From: Mycobacterium sp.
Lineage (GTDB): Bacteria > Actinomycetota > Actinomycetes > Mycobacteriales > Mycobacteriaceae
Length of the DNA stretch: 10,598 nucleotides
Assembly (NCBI GenBank): GCA_023264755.1
Contig: JAHFVB010000116.1
Span: 1 to 10,598, forward strand
Direction: 5' to 3'
The position numbers and the translations under genes were made by a program. Of the stretch, positions 1-8,123 are shown in pieces. Position 1 is the first letter of the stretch; each line of letters begins with the position of its first letter. The notes under the pieces are model-generated. The model searched no databases. It had not been told where the DNA came from and was given only the letters and a program-made list of their open reading frames with translations.

Positions 1-1
1 G

Positions 2-187
2 TCGCCCGCACTGCGCGAAACTGCCTCGCCCGAGCCGGGTTTCGTCGATCGAGTCTGGTCGCCGCTGCGCCCCGCCTTCCCGGGCGGGCTGGTGTTCGGG
101 ATCGCCGGGCTGGTGCTCGGACCACTGGCCGGGCTGTGGCTCGGCTACCGTCAGGCCCGCGCCGCAGCACAGCTCGTCGACCGTTAA
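2..187 (+). CDS. C-terminal end of an unidentified membrane-anchored protein (5' truncated)
   Basis: This open frame enters from the left edge and ends at TAA 185-187, leaving 61 residues. The first half is Pro/Arg/Glu-rich and looks soluble. The second half holds one Gly/Leu-rich hydrophobic stretch (GGLVFGIAGLVLGPLAG, about 17-20 residues, enough for one helix), followed by an Arg/Ala-rich tail that ends LVDR. A C-terminal membrane anchor, or the last helix of a multi-pass protein, fits. I do not recognise the family and the catalytic or sensory part is outside the window. The stop codon overlaps the stop of the convergent ligase-like gene within the palindrome TTAA, and a 7-bp hairpin starts two bases after it. 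Frame and stop are supported by high third-position GC and by this gene-end layout. Function is unknown. Confidence 0.6.
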   Translation, partial: SPALRETASPEPGFVDRVWSPLRPAFPGGLVFGIAGLVLGPLAGLWLGYRQARAAAQLVDR

Positions 188-1791
188 GTGCGCAGCTCCC
201 TGCGCAAGATCTTGCCCGCCGCCGACTTCGGGATGGCGTCGAGGAATGCCACCTGGCGCACCTTCTTGTAGGGCGCGACCTGCCTAGCGACGAACTCCAT
301 CACCTGCGCCGCGGTGAGGTCGGCGCCAGATTGCTTGACCACGAACGCCTTTGGCACTTCCTCGCCGGTTTCACCATCGGTGACGCCGACGACCGCGGCA
401 TCGGCGACGTCCGGGTGAGTGAGCAGCACGGCTTCCAGTTCCGCGGGCGGCACCTGATAGCCCTTGTACTTGATGAGCTCCTTGAGCCGGTCGACGATGT
501 ACACGCAGCCCGTCGAATCGACCCTGGCCACGTCGCCGGTGTGCAGGAAGCCGTCGTCGTCGATGGTCTCGCGGGTGGCCTGCTCGTTGCCGAGGTAGCC
601 GGCCATCACGTTGGGGCCCTTGAACCACAACTCCCCGGCGTCGCTGAGCCCCGAGGCCGGAGGATCGAGCTCGGCGCCGGTCTCGAGGTCGACGATCTTG
701 CTGACCGCGTTGGGCACCGTCCATCCGCACGAACTCATCGGGGCCGGGGAACCGGTGAGCTCGCGGCCGCCGTCGAATGGCGTCACGTGGCTGACCGGGC
801 TCAACTCGCTCATGCCGTAGCCCTGCACCAGTTGGCACTTCAACCGGGCCACGACCGCTTGGCCGAGCTCTTCGTCGAGTGGCGCGGCGCCGGACATGAT
901 GGAGCGCAAGCTCGAGAGGTCGTACCGCTCGACCAGTGGGTGCTTGGCCAGCGCCACCGCGACCGGCGGAGCGATGAAGGCGTGGGTGCACCGGTGTCCG
1001 GCGATGTTCGCCAGGAAGCCCTCGAGGTCGAAGCCGGCCATGATGATCAGCTGGGCGCGTGCGTGCAGAGCAGCGTTGAGCAGCACCGTCATGCCGTAGA
1101 TGTGGAAGAAGGGCAGCACCGCGAGGACGCGGTCATCGGCGGCCATGCCCTGCAGCGGCCGGATTTGGGCGACGTTCGAGGTGAGGTTCTGGTGCGTCAG
1201 CATGACGCCCTTGGGATTGCCCGTCGTGCCCGAGCTGTACGGCAGCACGGCCAGGTGCGTGGCCGGGTCGAAGGCGACCTCAGGGGCGGCGCACCCCGCA
1301 TCGAGCAGCTCGGAGGCGCTGGGGTGCCCGTCAACCCGTTCGCCGCGTCCGTCGAGTACCACGACGGACGCATCGGGCAGCCCGACCGCCGCCGCGGCCT
1401 CCACGGCCTGGGGGAGCAGCGCGCTCGTGGTGATCAGCATCGCGGCCCGTGAGTCCGCCAGCTGCTTGGCGATGTCCTTGGCGGTGAACAGCGCGTTGAT
1501 GGTGGTCGCCGTCGCCCCGGCCCGCAGGATGCCGTGGAAGGCAATGGCGAACGCCGCGCTGTTGGGAGCCAGCAGCCCGACCACGTCGCCGACACCCACC
1601 CCCCGTTGTGCAAGTGCGCCGGCGAAGGCGTCGATGCGGCCGACCATGTCCGCGTAGCTGGTGGTGGCACCCGAATCCGCGTCGACCAACGCGATGCGCC
1701 CGTGGTCGGCGTCGGCAAGGTCGCCGAACAGGTACTCGTAGAGGCTGGTGGTGGGAAGTTGGACCGGGGGAAACGGGCTCGCGAAACTCAT
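184..1791 (-). CDS. 4-coumarate-CoA-ligase-like acyl-CoA synthetase (ANL superfamily)
   Basis: A 535-residue, full-length adenylate-forming enzyme. It should activate a carboxylic acid with ATP to an acyl-AMP and transfer it to CoA. Core motifs appear in order: the P-loop YSSGTTGNPKG (185-195), QGYGMSE (323-329), GELWFKG (386-392), the ATP-ribose motif GFLHTGD (414-420), the hinge DRLKELIKYKG (434-444) and PKSAAGKILRREL (521-533), with Lys527 as the expected catalytic lysine. GELWFKG and YKGYQVPPAELE are typical of the 4CL subgroup, but the substrate (aromatic or fatty acid) cannot be read from sequence. The ATG at 1791 was chosen because GGAG (1800-1797) lies five bases upstream and the protein begins where the family does. 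An in-frame extension to 1944 would run through the upstream gene. The start overlaps the YjbR-family stop as ATGA (1788-1791), so the two are probably one transcript with coupled translation. Confidence 0.93.
   Translation of the reverse strand: MSFASPFPPVQLPTTSLYEYLFGDLADADHGRIALVDADSGATTSYADMVGRIDAFAGALAQRGVGVGDVVGLLAPNSAAFAIAFHGILRAGATATTINALFTAKDIAKQLADSRAAMLITTSALLPQAVEAAAAVGLPDASVVVLDGRGERVDGHPSASELLDAGCAAPEVAFDPATHLAVLPYSSGTTGNPKGVMLTHQNLTSNVAQIRPLQGMAADDRVLAVLPFFHIYGMTVLLNAALHARAQLIIMAGFDLEGFLANIAGHRCTHAFIAPPVAVALAKHPLVERYDLSSLRSIMSGAAPLDEELGQAVVARLKCQLVQGYGMSELSPVSHVTPFDGGRELTGSPAPMSSCGWTVPNAVSKIVDLETGAELDPPASGLSDAGELWFKGPNVMAGYLGNEQATRETIDDDGFLHTGDVARVDSTGCVYIVDRLKELIKYKGYQVPPAELEAVLLTHPDVADAAVVGVTDGETGEEVPKAFVVKQSGADLTAAQVMEFVARQVAPYKKVRQVAFLDAIPKSAAGKILRRELRT
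189..206 (+). terminator. Candidate hairpin terminator after the upstream gene
   Basis: TGCGCAG (189-195), loop CTCC, CTGCGCA (200-206): a perfect 7-bp GC-rich stem with a 4-nt loop, starting two bases after the TAA of the + strand gene. No U-tract follows, which is common for mycobacterial terminators. The same bases encode part of the C-terminus of the convergent acyl-CoA synthetase, around its KILRREL motif. The position immediately after the stop is the main argument; activity is inferred. Confidence 0.4.
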
Positions 1792-2219
1792 GTCGGCTCC
1801 GATCGAACCACGTGCGGGGAACGGCCGTCGTCGAGCAGCTTGATCGACTTCCTGGGAGCGGTCAGTCGATAGGACGCATCGACGAGTTCCCGGACCTCGG
1901 CCCAGTCCACCTTGGCCACCCGATCGAAGTCGAGCCCGAGCCACCCCGACGGACCCAGATAGGCGGGGTAGAAGAAGCGTTCGTCCTGGCTTAGCGCCGA
2001 ACGTTCCGACTCGTCGACCCTCACCATCACGCAGTGCGGGACGCCGGCCAGCTGCCCAGACTCCTTGCTGCTGCCGCCATACATCGCGAACATCTTGGCG
2101 ACGAAGAATCCCGGTCTGCCGTGTGACACCTTCTCGAATGCGTCGGGATAGCCGAGCGCGATCGTCCTCAATTCGGCAAGGCCGGGATCGTCGTCGCGGA
2201 ACACGAGCGGGTGTGGCAC
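1788..2219 (-). CDS. MmcQ/YjbR family (DUF419) protein
   Basis: A 143-residue, full-length small protein. The N-terminal half has the family pattern FEKVSHGRPGFFVAKMFAMY (about 28-47). The second half has a Pro-Ala-Tyr-Leu-Gly segment followed by GWLGLDFDRVAKVDWAEV, then a C-terminal ELVDASYRLTAPRK helix. YjbR-like proteins adopt a CyaY-like fold and are often described as DNA-binding-like, but no reaction is established and none is claimed here. The GTG start at 2219 has no Shine-Dalgarno sequence: the bases upstream read CTCCCTCCC. A TAAACT box ends seven bases before it, so a leaderless mRNA beginning at the start codon is likely. It is the first gene of a two-gene unit with the acyl-CoA synthetase and is divergent from ligA. 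Confidence 0.88.
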   Translation of the reverse strand: MPHPLVFRDDDPGLAELRTIALGYPDAFEKVSHGRPGFFVAKMFAMYGGSSKESGQLAGVPHCVMVRVDESERSALSQDERFFYPAYLGPSGWLGLDFDRVAKVDWAEVRELVDASYRLTAPRKSIKLLDDGRSPHVVRSEPT

Positions 2220-2226
2220 GGGAGGG

Positions 2227-2232
2227 AGTTTA
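2227..2232 (-). promoter_or_regulatory. -10 box for a leaderless YjbR-family transcript
   Basis: Reading the minus strand, TAAACT (2232 to 2227) matches the mycobacterial TANNNT consensus and is followed by seven bases and then GTG at 2219. This places the expected transcription start on or next to the start codon. I see no convincing -35 element 17-18 bases upstream. Absence of any Shine-Dalgarno sequence supports the leaderless reading. Confidence 0.55.
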
Positions 2233-2255
2233 CCGAGCCAGCAAGCCGAGTTAGG

Positions 2256-4373
<2,118 letters not shown>

Positions 4374-4376
4374 GCG

Positions 4377-5948
4377 TCAGCGATAACCCGCGCGCATGTC
4401 GTCGACGATGCGCGGGTGCTCCAGCGTCGAAGGCTCCAGCTGCTGCGGCGCCACGTCGGCGGCGAACACGGTGGACGCGTCGAGCACCTGCTGGCTGAGA
4501 AACCTCAGCGGCGGGGCGCCTTTCGGCACGGTCGGCACCGGAGCTTCGGCGCCCAGCCGGGCCAGGGTGAATCCCCAGTCGCCGAACGTCGGCACGTTCA
4601 CGTGGTACGGCGTCACCGCGAAGCCCACCGAGCGAATCGTCGACACCGTGCGCCAGAAGACCTTTGGCGTCGAGTACGGGCTGCCGGATTGCACGACCAT
4701 CAGACCGTGGGGGGCGAGCGCATGGGTGATCAGCGTGTAGAACTCGGCCGAATAGAGCCGGCCCAGCACGGGGTTGTCCGGGTCGGGCAGATCGACGATG
4801 ACGGCGTCGAAACCACCGGACGGCACCACCCCGGGGTGCGGAACGCGCAGCCACGCCATCGCATCGTCGATGATCAGGTGCACCCGCGGATCGTCCAGCG
4901 CGCCACCGTTGGCCGAACGCATCGTGGTCCTGGCCATCTCGATCACCGCGGGGTCGAGTTCGACCTCGACGATCGGTCCGATGTCCTTTTGACGCAACAA
5001 CTCTCGGGCGGCTAACCCGTCGCCGCCACCGATCACCAGAACCGACCGGGCGCCCGCGCCCAGCACCGGATACACCAGGCTCTCGGTGTAGCGGTACTCG
5101 TCGCGGGTGGAGAACTGCAGACCGCCGTCGAGGTAGAGCCGCATGTCGTCACCCTGCTTGGTGACCACCAGTTCTTGGTAGGCGGAGTGCCGGTAGGCGA
5201 TGATCGGATCGGCGTAGAGCCGCTGCCTGGCCGTCGTCTCGATGCCGCGGGCGGAGACCATCAGCGTGACGAGCATGGCGAAGGCCAACGCCAAAACCGT
5301 CAGGGCAGTGAGGAATTCGCGCCTGGACAGGACCTTGCGCAGCAGGAACGCCGCGACGATGGCAGCGGCGGCCAGATTGATCATCCCAGTGGCCGCCGCA
5401 CCGCGGATCATCCCCAGCTGCGGCAATACCAAGAAGGGCCAGGCCAACCCGCCGAGCAGGGCGCCGAGGTAGTCGGCGGCATTGAGGTTGGCCAACACCC
5501 GACCCGCGTCGGTGGCGCCCGCGGTGCGGCCGCGCTGCAGCAGCGTCATCAGCAACGGCACCTCGGCGCCGACCAGGATCCCGATCGACGCCGTGGCGAT
5601 GGCGAGCACGGCCGCCGAACCGCCGACGAACGAAAACGCGACGTACAGGGCCGTCGCCGACAATCCGCCGACGAGGCCCAGCAGTGTCTCGACGACGACG
5701 AAGGTGATCGCCGCTCTGGCCAGCAGTGGTTTGACGAGCAGGCCGCCCACGCCCAGTGCGGCGACGTAACCGGCCACGATCAGCGACGTCGCCGCAATGC
5801 TCCCGCCGGTGAGGCTCGTCGAAAGCGTCAGCAGCGCAAGCTCGTAGACGATGCCGCAGGCGGCGCAGGCCGCAACGGAGGCCAGCAGCAGGGCACGCCA
5901 GCGCAGCCCGAAGGTGGGCGCCGGGGGCGCGGCCGGCGCGCTGATCAC
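4377..5948 (-). CDS. speE: Seven-helix membrane protein fused to a spermidine-synthase-like domain (SpeE/Rv2601-like)
   Basis: A 523-residue protein. Residues 17-232 hold about seven hydrophobic helices (near 17-38, 48-74, 79-108, 110-133, 156-178, 181-202, 211-232). Residues about 245-465 form an aminopropyltransferase domain with a Rossmann fold: SAYQELVV (255-262), LYLDGGLQ (271-278), DEYRYTES (283-290), VLVIGGGDG (303-311), VEVELD (327-332), LIIDD (358-362) and VIVDLPDPDNP (383-393), with Asp386/Asp389 at the expected catalytic position. Classical spermidine synthases move an aminopropyl group from decarboxylated AdoMet to putrescine. Here the usual YHE is YTE and the usual DSTDPxGP is DLPDPDNP, so the true acceptor is uncertain. 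Length equals that recalled for M. tuberculosis Rv2601. The GTG start overlaps the DUF350 stop as GTGA (5945-5948), and with no clear ribosome-binding site translation is probably coupled. No SAM decarboxylase gene lies nearby. Confidence 0.9.
   Translation of the reverse strand: MISAPAAPPAPTFGLRWRALLLASVAACAACGIVYELALLTLSTSLTGGSIAATSLIVAGYVAALGVGGLLVKPLLARAAITFVVVETLLGLVGGLSATALYVAFSFVGGSAAVLAIATASIGILVGAEVPLLMTLLQRGRTAGATDAGRVLANLNAADYLGALLGGLAWPFLVLPQLGMIRGAAATGMINLAAAAIVAAFLLRKVLSRREFLTALTVLALAFAMLVTLMVSARGIETTARQRLYADPIIAYRHSAYQELVVTKQGDDMRLYLDGGLQFSTRDEYRYTESLVYPVLGAGARSVLVIGGGDGLAARELLRQKDIGPIVEVELDPAVIEMARTTMRSANGGALDDPRVHLIIDDAMAWLRVPHPGVVPSGGFDAVIVDLPDPDNPVLGRLYSAEFYTLITHALAPHGLMVVQSGSPYSTPKVFWRTVSTIRSVGFAVTPYHVNVPTFGDWGFTLARLGAEAPVPTVPKGAPPLRFLSQQVLDASTVFAADVAPQQLEPSTLEHPRIVDDMRAGYR
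4386..4417 (+). terminator. Candidate hairpin between convergent ligA and the speE-like gene
   Basis: ACCCGCGC (4386-4393) and GCGCGGGT (4410-4417) form a perfect 8-bp inverted repeat with a 16-nt loop. It begins 12 bases after the ligA stop, inside the last codons of the convergent speE-like gene. A smaller 5-bp repeat, GACGC/GCGTC (4362-4366 / 4374-4378), spans both stop codons. There is no U-tract. It is better placed to end ligA transcription than the opposing transcript, where it lies upstream of the stop. Function is inferred from position. Confidence 0.35.
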
Positions 5949-6403
5949 GACAGCGCGGCTGCGGTGATCGCTCCGACGGCCACCAATACGACGGCCGCGG
6001 CGATCGAAGCCGGGTGGAAGCGCTCTTCGTCGACGACGTCGCGGAACTGGCCCGGCACGACGGCCTCGAGCACTACCAACGCCACTCCCTGCAGCGCCAC
6101 CCCGACCAACCCGTACACCAGGGTGTCGATCAGGCCCTGACCGAGTTTGTCGGAGCTGGCCAGGATGGCGGAGCCGATCACCAACGTGAGCGAGACGTCG
6201 GTGGCGGCCGTGACGATCACGGCGTTGGGTCGACGCTCGACGAAGACCTGCCTGCGCAGCCGGCCCGGGGTCAGGGCGTCGACCATGACGAAGCCGCAGC
6301 CCAGCACGAATACCCCGGCAACGAAGTACAGCAGCGCGCTGACGAGATTCTGGGCGAGTACGTCGGTGTTGATGGTGCCGAATTCGACGGCGGCCAGGTT
6401 CAT
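5945..6403 (-). CDS. DUF350 family integral membrane protein (Rv2600-like)
   Basis: A 152-residue protein with four predicted transmembrane helices (about 19-42, 59-82, 89-114, 131-150) and short loops. The third helix carries the DUF350-like pattern LVYGLVGVALQGVALVVLE (95-113), with Gly/Gln inside the membrane and a Glu at its end. A similar duplicated layout is the family norm. No catalytic residues are evident. It could be a channel-like or scaffold component for the neighbouring membrane-bound SpeE-like enzyme. E. coli pairs a DUF350 protein (YjfL) with a PspA-like protein and a glutathionylspermidine-synthase-like protein in the yjf operon, an independent link between DUF350 and polyamine chemistry. 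The ATG at 6403 has an excellent GAGGAG ribosome-binding site (6415-6410, spacing six). The stop overlaps the speE-like start. Confidence 0.88.
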   Translation of the reverse strand: MNLAAVEFGTINTDVLAQNLVSALLYFVAGVFVLGCGFVMVDALTPGRLRRQVFVERRPNAVIVTAATDVSLTLVIGSAILASSDKLGQGLIDTLVYGLVGVALQGVALVVLEAVVPGQFRDVVDEERFHPASIAAAVVLVAVGAITAAALS

Positions 6404-6409
6404 GGGTGG

Positions 6410-6415
6410 CTCCTC
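6410..6415 (-). promoter_or_regulatory. Strong ribosome-binding site for the DUF350 gene
   Basis: On the minus strand GAGGAG (6415 to 6410) precedes ATG 6403 by six bases. It is the strongest Shine-Dalgarno sequence in the five-gene unit and lies in its only sizeable internal gap (34 bp). This suggests that DUF350 is translated independently rather than by coupling to DUF4247. Confidence 0.7.
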
Positions 6416-6437
6416 AGCGGGGATGGGTAACGGGGTG

Positions 6438-6860
6438 TCACTTGACGCCGTCGGGTCCGCCGGAGTCTCCGCCCGAACTACTGGCGGGTGATCCGGGATA
6501 GAAGCCCGGCCCCAAGTAGGTGTAGTGGCCCTGGTTGTAGCCGTCGTTGAGCGATTCCAGGTGAATGCTGCACGCTCGATTGCCGTACTTGCCGACCGTG
6601 ACGATGTTGTCGTCGTAGCGCAGGTATTCGGTCTTGGTCTTGTCGTCGGAGTTGCGAGCCTCCGGAGGCTGGTCCTCGGCGATGTCGTCGGCGACGCTCT
6701 CGGGAGATCCGCTGCAGTCGTACCGGTTCGACCCGGCCGAGTGGTAGTTGTCCCCGAGATAGGACGCGAGGCTCGGGGCGATCAGGATGCTGCCGGCCAG
6801 GCAGCCGGCTCCTGCGAGTGCCAGCAGGCCCGCCAGGAAGAAGAGGCGGCCACGTGTCAT
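6438..6860 (-). CDS. DUF4247 family membrane-anchored protein (Rv2599-like)
   Basis: A 140-residue protein. Residues 5-30 form a hydrophobic signal-anchor helix (LFFLAGLLALAGAGC...). Cys20 follows LAGAG, which is not a good lipobox, so a lipid anchor is possible but unlikely. The remaining part should lie outside the membrane and has the DUF4247 features: RYDCSGSPESVADDIA (46-61), YLRYDDNIVTVG (79-90), NRACSIHLESLNDGYNQGHYTYLG (about 94-117). Cys49 and Cys97 could form a disulfide. The last 20 residues are Gly/Ser/Pro/Asp-rich and probably disordered. Function is unknown. The ATG at 6860 overlaps the DUF2617 stop as ATGA (6857-6860). I preferred it over an in-frame start at 6938, which would put 26 non-conserved residues ahead of the signal anchor and lie inside the previous gene. 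A 34-bp gap separates it from DUF350. Confidence 0.85.
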   Translation of the reverse strand: MTRGRLFFLAGLLALAGAGCLAGSILIAPSLASYLGDNYHSAGSNRYDCSGSPESVADDIAEDQPPEARNSDDKTKTEYLRYDDNIVTVGKYGNRACSIHLESLNDGYNQGHYTYLGPGFYPGSPASSSGGDSGGPDGVK

Positions 6861-7360
6861 GGCCGCCAACGGCTTTCGGTGTGCACCACGGTGCCGCCCG
6901 GGTGCTTCGGATAGAGGTGCCACGTCTCCCAGCGCCAACCGGAGCCGTCGCAGCCGGCGGTGATTGCCGTCAATGCGGCGGCGTCACCGGGAAAGGAGCC
7001 GCCAAGCCAGCTCGGTTCCGTCGCGCAGTGGTTGCGCAACCGTGCGGCCAGCAGTCGGAACCGGGCCTCGTCGTATCTGCTGGTGCGAGAGCGCAGTTGG
7101 TATCCAGGTGCCTTGGCGTGGGTGGGCAGTCCGGTGCCGCCGGCCGGGGTGGCACACGAAATCTGTTCGGAGAAGCCCGAACCGGCGTGTGCGACGTTCA
7201 CGACATGGGAAGCCCCCAGGATTCCGAGCTCGACGGCGCCCCCGTCGGGATGATCCAGTCGAAGCGTCGCCAAGGGTGCCGGGGCCGGTGCGTTTAGGGT
7301 CAGCCGCAGGCCGGTGTCACTCACGTCGGTCGGCGTCACCAAGAGCTCGTGCAGGGGCAC
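6857..7360 (-). CDS. DUF2617 family protein (Rv2598-like)
   Basis: A 167-residue soluble protein without a signal or membrane segment, so probably cytoplasmic. Two conserved family patches are visible: ELGILGASHVV (44-54) and the C-terminal WETWHLYPKHPGGTVVHTES (144-163) followed by RW, matching the usual WHLYP...GEVV.T.SRW ending. The middle has an Arg-rich stretch (QLRSRTSRYDEARFRLLAARLRNH, about 88-111). No enzyme motif is recognisable and the family has no assigned function that I know of. The GTG start at 7360 lies nine bases after the DUF4178 stop, and an AGGA sequence overlapping that TAG stop can serve as ribosome-binding site. The 3' end overlaps the DUF4247 start by four bases. It is the only member of the unit that looks fully cytosolic. 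Confidence 0.85.
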   Translation of the reverse strand: MPLHELLVTPTDVSDTGLRLTLNAPAPAPLATLRLDHPDGGAVELGILGASHVVNVAHAGSGFSEQISCATPAGGTGLPTHAKAPGYQLRSRTSRYDEARFRLLAARLRNHCATEPSWLGGSFPGDAAALTAITAGCDGSGWRWETWHLYPKHPGGTVVHTESRWRP

Positions 7361-7369
7361 GTTGGTGTC

Positions 7370-7993
7370 CTAGCGGGCTTCCGGCGGCGGGGCCGGATAC
7401 ACGGTGAGTTCGCCGGGGCGTACGGGGGTTCCGGTCGACAGTTCCCACGGCATGTCAGCGCCGTAGCGTTCGAAGCTCAGTAGCGCCGACCCGTCGTCGG
7501 TGGCGTAGTCGACGAAATCCATGGCGCCTGCCGCGGCAAGTCCGGTCGTGCCCTCGGAGGTGTACGACGCGTGGCCGCGCTCCTGCTCGTGGAACTGCAG
7601 GCCGTCGACCGTCAGCTGGCCGCCCGGCTGCAGGACGAGGTCGCGGCGGGCCTTCCAGAACGCCAGCTCCAGGCGCCCCTCGTCGTCCTCGACGGAGAAC
7701 CACAGGGGTTCGGCACCGTCGCCCTCGATGAGGTGCTCCCACCACACGAACGGTCCTTCGCTCAGGGTGACGGTGCCGCGCACCACGTAGTCGATGCCGC
7801 CGTATCCGACGATCGCTCCCGGGCCCAGTTGGCGAGGTCCGAACTGGGGCATGGCATTGAAGGCCAACGGGTCCGCGCGGGACGGTGACTTCTCGTTCGG
7901 CCCTGCGGTGCGTGGTCTGCGAAGGGCGATGATCAATACGACGACGGCGGCGACGAACAGCACCAGCGCCGCGACGAAAAGCGCAGTCCCCAC
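7370..7993 (-). CDS. DUF4178 family membrane-anchored protein (Rv2597-like)
   Basis: A 207-residue protein: one N-terminal helix (about 3-24), a basic/polar linker, then a beta-rich DUF4178 domain (about 53-195). The domain opens LGPGAIVGYGGIDYVVRGTV (56-75), has the aromatic motif FVWWEHLI (82-89), then LWFSVEDDEGRLELAFW (97-113) and ends with FHEQERGHASYTSEGTTGL (134-152), the E.G.A.YxSEG pattern typical of the family. The Arg-rich flank after the helix (LRRPR) suggests the domain is cytoplasmic. Function is unknown; in other bacteria I recall DUF4178 occurring with DUF350, SpeE/SpeD-like and PspA-like proteins. The GTG start at 7993 has a good GAAGGGAA ribosome-binding site (8006-7999). 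It is the first gene of the five-gene unit, with 130 bp separating it from the upstream ACT-domain gene. Confidence 0.87.
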   Translation of the reverse strand: MGTALFVAALVLFVAAVVVLIIALRRPRTAGPNEKSPSRADPLAFNAMPQFGPRQLGPGAIVGYGGIDYVVRGTVTLSEGPFVWWEHLIEGDGAEPLWFSVEDDEGRLELAFWKARRDLVLQPGGQLTVDGLQFHEQERGHASYTSEGTTGLAAAGAMDFVDYATDDGSALLSFERYGADMPWELSTGTPVRPGELTVYPAPPPEAR

Positions 7994-8064
7994 CCGAGTT
8001 CCCTTCGTGCCACCGACGCGGCCGCCCTGATTCCGCTAGACGGTAATCGCAAGTTCCTGCCACC

Positions 8065-8102
8065 CGGCTGAGAATCGGCTGGCAACTGACCGAAAGTTGA
8101 CC
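8065..8102. repeat. Two phased direct-repeat pairs in the putative control region of the five-gene unit
   Basis: In the 130-bp gap (7994-8123) ahead of the DUF4178 gene, CGGCTG occurs at 8065-8070 and 8076-8081, and TGACC at 8087-8091 and 8098-8102. Both pairs have an 11-bp period, about one helical turn. Minus-strand TANNNT boxes lie on either side (TATGGT 8105-8100; TACCGT 8045-8040), neither with a clear -35. The layout would suit a regulator binding one DNA face, but short repeats in GC-rich DNA can arise by chance. Confidence 0.35.
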
Positions 8103-8123
8103 ATACCGGCCGAGCCGCGCAGC

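Noticed and set aside
136..1452. 438-codon open frame on the plus strand across the acyl-CoA synthetase
   Set aside because: Antisense to a full set of ANL motifs; the translated product has no recognisable domain and is Arg/Val/His-rich.
1792..1944. N-terminal extension of the acyl-CoA synthetase to an upstream start
   Set aside because: The extra 51 residues are Arg/Gly-rich, unlike the family, and overlap the YjbR gene, while ATG 1791 has a well-spaced GGAG and the ATGA coupling arrangement.
5175..6140. 321-codon plus-strand open frame over the speE-like and DUF350 genes
   Set aside because: The product is Gln/Arg/Gly-rich low complexity, opposite to well-supported membrane protein genes whose hydrophobic codons produce this composition on the complement.
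6801..6860. Lipoprotein signal in the DUF4247 protein
   Set aside because: The cysteine at residue 20 is preceded by Gly-Ala-Gly with no Leu/Val at -3, a poor lipobox; a plain signal anchor fits better.
4377..7993. Recent horizontal transfer of the five-gene unit
   Set aside because: Base composition and codon use look like those of the neighbours, the genes match mycobacterial relatives, and no mobile element or flanking repeat is present. A rearrangement within the lineage explains the position better.
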